The notes beneath the pieces were generated by a model, which made no database searches, was not told the DNA's origin, and saw nothing but the letters and a program-made list of their open reading frames with translations. A stretch of 15,301 nt of DNA, taken from DASPKO01 sp035628055 (GTDB taxonomy: Bacteria; Planctomycetota; Phycisphaerae; Phycisphaerales; UBA1924). Location of the stretch: the NCBI GenBank assembly GCA_035628055.1, contig DASPKO010000247.1:1-15301 (forward strand). The letters run 5' to 3'. Shown here piece by piece: positions 7,564 to 14,107 of this stretch; position 1 is the first letter of the stretch; the number at the start of each line of letters is the position of its first letter. The translations under genes were made by a program, and so were the position numbers.

Positions 7564-7569
7564 CGACTT

Positions 7570-8412
7570 TTGACGGTTCTGCCGACGAGCCCGCTCGCGG
7601 GGCTCAGCCGACACCACGAAGCCAGGACCACGACCTGGACCCCGGGCCCGGCCTCGGCTGATGTCCGGGCCACGGTGGTGGAGGTCGGCTCGGGCCTGCC
7701 GGTGGTCTTCCTGCACGGCCTGGTCGGGCTCAACGAGCACTGGGAGGGCGTGGTCGAGCGCGTCTGCCACCGCACCCGCTGCGTCATGTTCGAGCTCCCC
7801 CTGCTCCGGCTGCGCGGCGAGGACTGCTCCATCCACGGGGTGACCCGCCTGACCATGCAGTTCCTGCGCGAGCACGTTGGTGAGCCCGCGGTGCTGGTGG
7901 GCAACTCGTTCGGCGGCCACGTCGCCCTGCGGATCGCCCTGGAGACGCCCGAGCTCTGCCGGGGGCTGGTGCTGGCCGGGGCTTCGGGCCTGATCGAGAA
8001 ATCGATGGTCTCCGACATCCAGGTCCGGCCCAGCCGGGAGTGGCTCACGCGGAAGATCGGCGAGCTCTTCCACGACCACAGCAACATGCGTCCGGCGGAC
8101 ATCGACCGGGCGCACCGCGAGCTCTCCGACCGGGGGGGCGCGCGGGCGATGGTCAAGCTCTCGCGCTCGGCGCGGCGTGATCACCTGGGCGACCGCATCG
8201 CCCAGATCGACCGTCCCACGCTCATCCTGTGGGGACGCCAGGACATCGTCACTCCCCCCGAGGCCGCCGAAGACTTCAACCGGATGATCCGGGGATCGCG
8301 GCTGGTGTGGCTCGACCGCTGCGGTCACGCCCCGATGATCGAGCGCCCGGACCAGTTCGCCGAGGCGTTGCTCGGCTTCGCGGCCGGGCTGGCCGGCGCG
8401 GGGCGGGCCTGA
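7570..8412 (+). CDS. Alpha/beta-fold hydrolase
   Basis: A 280-residue cytoplasmic alpha/beta hydrolase with no signal peptide. The oxyanion-hole segment FLHGLVG is at residues 47-53. The nucleophile elbow G-N-S-F-G puts Ser113 as the catalytic serine. Asp225 in WGRQDIVTPPE and His253 in CGHAPMIERP complete the triad. Length and motif order match the family that includes esterases, lipases and C-C bond hydrolases; the substrate cannot be read from the sequence. The TTG start is fixed by the GGAGGG site at 7558. Only two bases separate its stop from the GH3 gene start, so the two are very likely co-transcribed. It may act on the same acyl compounds as the GH3 enzyme, which is inference from position only. 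Confidence 0.85.
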   Translation: MTVLPTSPLAGLSRHHEARTTTWTPGPASADVRATVVEVGSGLPVVFLHGLVGLNEHWEGVVERVCHRTRCVMFELPLLRLRGEDCSIHGVTRLTMQFLREHVGEPAVLVGNSFGGHVALRIALETPELCRGLVLAGASGLIEKSMVSDIQVRPSREWLTRKIGELFHDHSNMRPADIDRAHRELSDRGGARAMVKLSRSARRDHLGDRIAQIDRPTLILWGRQDIVTPPEAAEDFNRMIRGSRLVWLDRCGHAPMIERPDQFAEALLGFAAGLAGAGRA

Positions 8413-8414
8413 GC

Positions 8415-10094
8415 GTGACCAGGGCGGTGCTGGGCCGGGAGGCCGGCGCCGGGGACGTCCCCGGGCGCCCCGTCCGCTGGACCGCGCTGATCGGCGTGGG
8501 CCTTCGGGCCCGGACGCTGCGGCGGGCGCGCCTGCTGGGCGACACGGCCTACTGGGCCCGGCACACCGCGTCCATCCAGCGCCGCCAGCTTCGCGGGCTC
8601 CTGAATCGGGCCGCCGGGACCGAGTTCGGGCGATCCCACGGCTTTGCCAGGCTCGCGCGGCTTCCGGAGGCCGAGCTCGCCGAGGCATACCGGCGGGCGG
8701 TGCCCGCCGCGGACTACTACGCCTTCCGGACCGCGATCGCGCGCATGCGCGAGAACGCCGAGCCCGACGTGCTCTGGCCGGGCCTGGTCCGGGATTTCGC
8801 CCAGACCTCCGGGACCACCGCGGGCGACAAGTACATCCCAGTCTCGCGCGAGATGCTTCGCTCGAACTTCCGGGCCTCCCTCGACATCTTCGCCCACGCC
8901 ACGCGCCTGGGCGTCTCGCTCCCCCGTCTGATGTCGGGCCTGTGCCTGTTCCTGGGCGGCTCGACGGACCTGACCGAGAGTTCGCGGGGGATCCGCACGG
9001 GCGACCTCTCGGGGATCGTGACGCCGCTCATCCGCTGGCCCATCTCGCGCATCTACGCCCCGGGCCCGCGGATCGCGCTGATGTCGCACTGGCCCAGCAA
9101 GATCGAGGCGATGGCCCGGGCGGTCGTGGCGCTCGACGTGCGCATGCTCAGCGGCATGCCCTCCTGGACGGTGGTGCTGATGGAGCGCGTGCTCGAGCTG
9201 GCCCGGAGCGAGGGCCGCCCCGCCGATTCGATCCGCCAGGTCTGGCCCAACCTCGAGCTGTTCGTGCACGGCGGGGTGAAGTACACCCCCTTCGAGCCCC
9301 GCATCCGGCGCCTCTGGTCCGGAGATGCGGGGGGCGCGGACATCCCGCACCGCCTAGAGCTCTACCCCGCCAGCGAGGGCTTCATCGCGATCCAGGACCG
9401 GCCTGACGACCCCGGGCTCCGCCTGCTGACCGACATCGGCGTCTATTACGAGTTCATCCCCCTCGAGAGCGTCGACGATCCCAACCCTCCCGCCGTCACC
9501 GCCGACCTGGCCGAGAAGGGCCAGCGCTACGTCGTGACCATGAGCACGTGCGCCGGGCTCTGGCGGTACGTCATCGGCGACGTGGTGGAGTTCGACACGC
9601 TCCCGGCGCGACTCGGGACCGGCGGCGGCGGGGGACCCGCCCGGCTGCGCATCGTGGGACGGCACCGGCACTTCATCAACGCCTTCGGCGAGAACCTGAT
9701 CGTCGAGCACATCGAGAACGCCGTGGCGGCGGCGGCGCGGCAGACGGGGCTCGTCCCGGGCGAGTTCACCGCCGCCCCCATCTACCCGCGCGAGGGCGTC
9801 AGGGCCGCCCTCGAGCTGGCGATCGAGGTCGAGCCGGGCGCGAGCCCGGGACGCCTCGCCGCCTTCGCCGCCGCCTTCGACGAGGCGATCAAGCGGCAGA
9901 ACGTGGACTACACGACCAAGCGCACCGGCGACCTGGGCATGGCCCCGCCCACGATCTCGGTCCTCCCCCCGGGGACGTTCCATCGCTGGCTGGAGTCGCG
10001 CGGCAAGCTGGGGGGCCAGCACAAGTGCCCGCGCTGCGCCAACCACCGCGAGATCATCGAGGCGGTTTGCGCCCAGTCCGGCACGCTCACGTAG
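8415..10094 (+). CDS. GH3-family acyl-adenylating enzyme (acyl acid-amido synthetase-like)
   Basis: A 559-residue member of the GH3 branch of the adenylate-forming enzymes, named after plant auxin-conjugating proteins. Known members activate a carboxylic acid with ATP and join it to an amine, usually an amino acid. The ATP-binding motif TSGTTAGDK is at residues 131-139. LYPASEG at 316-322 corresponds to the second nucleotide motif, and GDVVEF and FGENL follow at the usual order near the hinge. The C-terminal lobe contains KRTGDLGMAPP and GKLGGQHK. The length is normal for bacterial GH3 proteins. The tail has CPRC (Cys538 and Cys541). GTG 8415 is chosen because it follows the hydrolase stop by two bases; GTG 8427 is an alternative. 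The substrate in bacteria is unknown. Confidence 0.88.
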   Translation: MTRAVLGREAGAGDVPGRPVRWTALIGVGLRARTLRRARLLGDTAYWARHTASIQRRQLRGLLNRAAGTEFGRSHGFARLARLPEAELAEAYRRAVPAADYYAFRTAIARMRENAEPDVLWPGLVRDFAQTSGTTAGDKYIPVSREMLRSNFRASLDIFAHATRLGVSLPRLMSGLCLFLGGSTDLTESSRGIRTGDLSGIVTPLIRWPISRIYAPGPRIALMSHWPSKIEAMARAVVALDVRMLSGMPSWTVVLMERVLELARSEGRPADSIRQVWPNLELFVHGGVKYTPFEPRIRRLWSGDAGGADIPHRLELYPASEGFIAIQDRPDDPGLRLLTDIGVYYEFIPLESVDDPNPPAVTADLAEKGQRYVVTMSTCAGLWRYVIGDVVEFDTLPARLGTGGGGGPARLRIVGRHRHFINAFGENLIVEHIENAVAAAARQTGLVPGEFTAAPIYPREGVRAALELAIEVEPGASPGRLAAFAAAFDEAIKRQNVDYTTKRTGDLGMAPPTISVLPPGTFHRWLESRGKLGGQHKCPRCANHREIIEAVCAQSGTLT

Positions 10095-10124
10095 CCCCTC
10101 CCGGACCCCCGAACGACACGACCC

Positions 10125-10130
10125 TACGCT
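10125..10130 (+). promoter_or_regulatory. copA: Candidate leaderless -10 box TACGCT for the copper ATPase
   Basis: TACGCT ends six bases before ATG 10137, so transcription would begin at or next to the start codon. No Shine-Dalgarno sequence lies in the 42-base gap, and no clear -35 box is visible. Confidence 0.5.
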
Positions 10131-10136
10131 CCGGGC

Positions 10137-12539
10137 ATGGCGAGCGTGACGCTCAAGATCGGCGGCATGCACTGCGCGTCCTGCGTCGCGAGCGTGGAGA
10201 AGTCGCTGGCCCGCACCCCGGGTGTCACCGGCGCCGTCGTCAACTTCGCCACCGGCACGGGCCGCGTCGAGTTCGATGAGACGCGGGCCGGACTCGACCA
10301 GATCGCCACCGCGGTCCGGCGCGCGGGGTACCGCGTGGAGGCGACGACGCCCTCGGGGGACGGCTCGCCGGCGCCGCGCCCGAGGCCCGCCGCACCCGGC
10401 CCGCACCCCGCGCCTCACGGCTCGCACGCCGCGCACCAGGCGCCGGCGCCGGTGCACGGGTGTCGCCACGATCCGGAGCGTCCGGGTCGCCACCCCGCGG
10501 GGAGTCCCACGCACGCGCCGAGCCCGGGCGGCGCGCACACCGACCACGCCCACGCGGGCGGGCTCGATTCCTTCGCCCAGGCCCGCGGGTGGGCCTGGCG
10601 CGCGGGCGTCGGCCTGGCGCTGGCGGTCCCCGTGGCCGTGCTGGCGATGTTCTTCCCACGCCCCTCGTGGAGCCCGTGGGCCCAGCTCGGCCTGACCGCG
10701 GCGGTGATGGTCTTCAGCGGGTGGCCTGTCTTCGTGGCCGCGCTGCGCGCCCTGGTGCACCTGCGGGCGGACATGAACACGCTCGTCGCCCTGGGCACGT
10801 CGGTGGCCTTCGGCTCGAGCCTCTGGACGCTCCTGGGGTCGCCCGCGGCGGCGGCGCACGGCTTGTACTTCGAGTCCGCCGCCGTCATCATCGCGCTCAT
10901 CGCCCTGGGGCGGTACCTCGAGGCCCGCAGCATGGGCCGCGCCTCGGAGGCGATCCGCGGGCTGATGGCCCTCCGGCCGGCCGTCGCCCTGGTCGAGCGG
11001 GCGCCGGGGCGCGTCACCGAGGTGCCCGCCGCCGACCTGGTCCCGGGCGACCTGGTGATCATCCGGCCCGGGGCGCGGGTCCCCGCCGACGGTCGGGTGG
11101 TCGCCGGCGGCTCGGCGGTCGATCAGTCGCTCGTGACCGGGGAGAGCATGCCCGTCGAGAAGGGGCCGGGCGACGAGGTCATCGCGGGCACCGTGAACAC
11201 CACCGGCATGCTGCGGGTCCGCGCCGCCCGGGTCGGGAGCGACTCGATGCTGGCGCGCATCATCGAGCTGGTGCACGGCGCCCAGGCGACCAAGGCCCGG
11301 GTGCAGCGCCTGGCCGACGCGGTCGCCGCCTGGTTCGTGCCCGTCGTGCTGCTCATCGCCCTGGGCACGGTCGCCGGGTGGTACTGGCTGGTCGGGCCCG
11401 AGGCGCTGCGCGCCGGCATCACCGCCGCGGTCGCCGTGCTCATCGCGGCCTGCCCGTGCGCCCTGGGCCTGGCGACGCCCACCGCCATCCTGGTCGGGAC
11501 GGGCCTGGGGGCCCGCCACCGCATCCTCATCAAGGACGCGGCGGCCTTGGAGCGCTCCGGCGGCCTGGGCGCGGTGGTCCTGGACAAGACCGGCACGCTG
11601 ACGACCGGACGACCCGAGGTCACCGACGTGGTCCCGGTGAGGTCGGCCGGCGCCCCCGATCTCTCCGAGCGCAACCTGCTCCGCCTCGCGGCCAGCGTCG
11701 AGACGCACAGCGAGCACCCCGTGGCGCGGGCCATCGTCCGCGCCGCCGAGGCCCGCGGCATCGAACTGGCGCCGGCGGAGAGCTTCCGGTCCGAAACGGG
11801 CGTCGGGGTGCGCGGGGTGGTGGCGGGCAAGGAGGTGATCGTGGGCCGGGCGGAACGGGTGGCCGATTCGCTCTGGCACAACGACCTCGTCCGCGGCCTG
11901 GAAGCCAAGGGCAAAACCATCGTCGCCGTGGCCGTGGGCACGACGACGCTCGGGCTGATCGCGGTGGCGGACGCGCTCAAACCCGAGGCCGCCGGTGCCG
12001 TAGCCGAGCTGAAACGGCAGGGGCTGCGCCCGGTCCTGCTCACGGGCGACACCGAGCGCGCCGCCCGCGCGGTCGCCGAGGCCGTCGGGATCGACGAGGT
12101 GCTCGCCGGCGTCATGCCCGCCGACAAACAGCGGGCCGTGGAGGAGCTCCGGGCCCAGCTCGCCGCGGCCCCGCGCGGGCGCTTCGGGCGCGGGCCCCGC
12201 GGCGTGGCCATGGTGGGGGACGGCATCAACGACGCCCCCGCCCTCGCGGCCGCCGACGTGGGCATCGCCATGGGCACCGGCACCGACATCGCCATGGAGG
12301 CGGGGCACATCGTGCTGATCGGGGGGGACCTCCGCCTGCTCCCCAAGGCCGTGCGCCTGAGCCGGGCCACCATGCGCCGCATCCGCGCCGGGCTGGCCTG
12401 GGCGTTCGTCTACAACCTCGCGCTGCTCCCCCTGGCCGCGGTCGGCCTGCTCCATCCCATGCTGGCCGCGGCGGCCATGGCCTTCAGCTCGGTCAGCGTG
12501 ATCCTCAACGCCCTGTGGCTGCGCCGGCTCAGGCTCTGA
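10137..12539 (+). CDS. copA: Copper-exporting P1B-type ATPase (CopA-like)
   Basis: An 800-residue P-type ATPase that should pump Cu(I) out of the cytoplasm. One N-terminal metal-binding domain carries GMHCASC (Cys13, Cys16). A His-rich linker (residues 90-139) leads to the transmembrane part, which ends with two helices near the C-terminus. The actuator motif TGES starts at 334, the transport-site CPC is 439-441 and the phosphorylated aspartate is Asp483 in DKTGTLT. His527 lies in the SEHPVA nucleotide-binding motif, and GDGINDAP starts at 694. Y759-N760 in FVYN and M781...S784-S785 in MAFSS are the extra residues typical of Cu(I) subgroup P1B-1, which argues against zinc or cadmium. The length is normal for the family. 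No copper regulator or chaperone gene is next to it. It converges on aroA with an 18-base gap and no obvious terminator. Confidence 0.93.
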   Translation: MASVTLKIGGMHCASCVASVEKSLARTPGVTGAVVNFATGTGRVEFDETRAGLDQIATAVRRAGYRVEATTPSGDGSPAPRPRPAAPGPHPAPHGSHAAHQAPAPVHGCRHDPERPGRHPAGSPTHAPSPGGAHTDHAHAGGLDSFAQARGWAWRAGVGLALAVPVAVLAMFFPRPSWSPWAQLGLTAAVMVFSGWPVFVAALRALVHLRADMNTLVALGTSVAFGSSLWTLLGSPAAAAHGLYFESAAVIIALIALGRYLEARSMGRASEAIRGLMALRPAVALVERAPGRVTEVPAADLVPGDLVIIRPGARVPADGRVVAGGSAVDQSLVTGESMPVEKGPGDEVIAGTVNTTGMLRVRAARVGSDSMLARIIELVHGAQATKARVQRLADAVAAWFVPVVLLIALGTVAGWYWLVGPEALRAGITAAVAVLIAACPCALGLATPTAILVGTGLGARHRILIKDAAALERSGGLGAVVLDKTGTLTTGRPEVTDVVPVRSAGAPDLSERNLLRLAASVETHSEHPVARAIVRAAEARGIELAPAESFRSETGVGVRGVVAGKEVIVGRAERVADSLWHNDLVRGLEAKGKTIVAVAVGTTTLGLIAVADALKPEAAGAVAELKRQGLRPVLLTGDTERAARAVAEAVGIDEVLAGVMPADKQRAVEELRAQLAAAPRGRFGRGPRGVAMVGDGINDAPALAAADVGIAMGTGTDIAMEAGHIVLIGGDLRLLPKAVRLSRATMRRIRAGLAWAFVYNLALLPLAAVGLLHPMLAAAAMAFSSVSVILNALWLRRLRL

Positions 12540-12557
12540 CGGCCTCCGCCCCGCCGG

Positions 12558-14024
12558 CTACGCCGACCCTTTCCCGCACAGCCCAGCCAGGTCGCGCCAG
12601 AATGCCGGGTAGCTCTTGGCGACGCACGCCGGATTGCGCACCGCGACTCCCGCGCGACGCAGCCCGATCAGCGCGAGCGCCATCGCCACGCGGTGGTCGT
12701 CGTACGTCTCGAAGACCACCGGAGCGACCGACGGGCCCCAGCCGATCCCCCCCGGCGCCGGCGTGAGCCGCAGACCCTCGTCGGCGCCCGCGGTGATGAT
12801 CTCCACCTCGACGCCGACCTTCGCCAGCTCGGCCCGGAGCGCCGCGAGACGGTCGCACTCCTTGTCTCGGAGCGTCCCCAGGCCGCGGAGCGTGGTCGTC
12901 CGCGGCCTCCCACCCTCGCCCGGCACGAAGCCGGCGAGCACCGCGGCCACCAGCGCGGTGTCCGGCATGGGCCGCAACGTCACGTCGATCGGCCTGAGCG
13001 GGCCCGACCCGCGGACTCCCACCAGGCCGCCGGGCCGGGCCCGTGCGCCGAAGGCCTCCGCCACGCGCACGAAGCCCGCGTCGGGCTGGAGCGACCCGCC
13101 CACCGTCAGCCCCGGCACCGCGAGCGCCGACCCGGTGAGGACCGCCGCGGTCAGCAGAACGGCGGCCGAGCTGGCGTCGGGCTCGACGTCGAGCTCGAAC
13201 CCGGCGATCCCTCCCGGGGCCGCCGACCACCGGGGTACGTACGCGCTCCCACACGGCCCCGTCGCGGGATCGGAGCCCGAGACCGCCCCCCCCACCGCGC
13301 ACAGCAGGCGGTGCGTCATCTCGATGTAGCCCGGGCTCGGCGGGGGCGCCGTCGCGACGATGGTGAGCCCGCGTGGGAGGAACGGCGCGACCAGCATGAG
13401 CGCGGAGCGGAACTGGCTGGATTCGCCGGCCCCGATCTCCACGGAGCCGGGCACACGGTCCGGGTCGGCAGGGGGAACGATGCGCATCGGAAGCCGGTCG
13501 CGGTCGGTCTGGCTGCGAACCTGGGCGCCCAGCGCGCGCAGCGCGGCCGCGAGACCACCCATCGGCCGGGCGCGCAACTGGGCGTTGCCGTCGATCGTGA
13601 TCGGGCCCGAACCGGGCGCCCCCAGCAGCGCGGCGGCCATGAGGAAGCGGGCCGCGGTCCCGGCCCCGCGAGCGTCCAGGCGCACGCCTTCGGGAGGCAC
13701 GCGCCACCGTCCGCCGACGCCGCTGACCCGGATGCTGACGCCGCGATCGCCCGGCGATTCCACCCGAAGCCGGGCTCCGAGCTGGCCCAGCGCGCGCACC
13801 ATCACGTCGACGTCGTCGGCCCCCACGGGAAGGTTGCGAATGACCGATTCGCCGCCGGCCAATGCGGCCAGCAGGAGCGCTCGGTTGGCGATCGACTTGG
13901 AGCCCGGCGGGCTCGCGGAGGCGTCGAAGGGCCGCCGCATCACCGGTATGGGCAACGGGTCGGGCAGGTCGCCCAGCGGGCGGGCCAGGACGCCGATCGA
14001 CGGAGCCAGCTCATCGCCGGGCAC
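12558..14024 (-). CDS. aroA: 3-phosphoshikimate 1-carboxyvinyltransferase (EPSP synthase)
   Basis: This cytoplasmic enzyme transfers the enolpyruvyl group of phosphoenolpyruvate to shikimate 3-phosphate, the sixth step of the shikimate pathway to chorismate and aromatic amino acids. The protein has 488 residues. GSKSIANRALL places Lys43 and Arg48 at the substrate site. Further family signatures are AGTAARF, the RPMGGL segment, GESSQFRSALM, PDASSAAVLL with the catalytic Asp, LRDKECDRL with the catalytic Glu, TYDDHRVAMAL, and the late Lys in CVAKSYP. The family usually has about 430-450 residues; the extra length is a 28-residue N-terminal extension plus small insertions. GTG 14024 is supported by the TACCAT box six bases upstream; ATG 13940 (Met29) would give a more typical length. 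It stands alone, divergent from the DUF885 gene. Confidence 0.95.
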   Translation of the reverse strand: MPGDELAPSIGVLARPLGDLPDPLPIPVMRRPFDASASPPGSKSIANRALLLAALAGGESVIRNLPVGADDVDVMVRALGQLGARLRVESPGDRGVSIRVSGVGGRWRVPPEGVRLDARGAGTAARFLMAAALLGAPGSGPITIDGNAQLRARPMGGLAAALRALGAQVRSQTDRDRLPMRIVPPADPDRVPGSVEIGAGESSQFRSALMLVAPFLPRGLTIVATAPPPSPGYIEMTHRLLCAVGGAVSGSDPATGPCGSAYVPRWSAAPGGIAGFELDVEPDASSAAVLLTAAVLTGSALAVPGLTVGGSLQPDAGFVRVAEAFGARARPGGLVGVRGSGPLRPIDVTLRPMPDTALVAAVLAGFVPGEGGRPRTTTLRGLGTLRDKECDRLAALRAELAKVGVEVEIITAGADEGLRLTPAPGGIGWGPSVAPVVFETYDDHRVAMALALIGLRRAGVAVRNPACVAKSYPAFWRDLAGLCGKGSA

Positions 14025-14030
14025 GCGGGG

Positions 14031-14036
14031 ATGGTA
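14031..14036 (-). promoter_or_regulatory. aroA: Candidate leaderless -10 box TACCAT for aroA
   Basis: On the minus strand TACCAT is separated by exactly six bases from GTG 14024. No Shine-Dalgarno sequence precedes that start. Confidence 0.5.
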
Positions 14037-14095
14037 CCGGCCCGCTGGGCCCGGCGGTCCGGCGCGCCCTGCCGCGGGGGCGGTCTGTCGCGCGG

Positions 14096-14101
14096 TACAG
14101 T
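14096..14101 (+). promoter_or_regulatory. Candidate leaderless -10 box TACAGT for the DUF885 gene
   Basis: TACAGT is separated by exactly six bases from ATG 14108. No Shine-Dalgarno sequence is present. It lies in the 83-base divergent gap shared with aroA. Confidence 0.5.
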
Positions 14102-14107
14102 GAGTTC

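Noticed and set aside
3768..8156. Open frame of 1462 codons on the minus strand
   Set aside because: It is antisense to the AsmA-like and hydrolase genes, which have clear family features. The translation is a low-complexity Arg/Pro/Gly/Ala string, as expected opposite GC-rich codons.
9354..12455. Open frame of 1033 codons on the minus strand
   Set aside because: It lies opposite the GH3 and copper ATPase genes and shows no domain, only Gly/Arg/Asp/His-rich sequence mirroring their codons.
12540..12557. Shared terminator between the convergent ATPase and aroA genes
   Set aside because: The 18-base gap contains no convincing inverted repeat and no T-run.
12529..13707. Minus-strand frame overlapping aroA
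   Set aside because: It is the same strand as aroA in another frame and has none of the EPSP synthase signatures, which all lie in the 12558-14024 frame.
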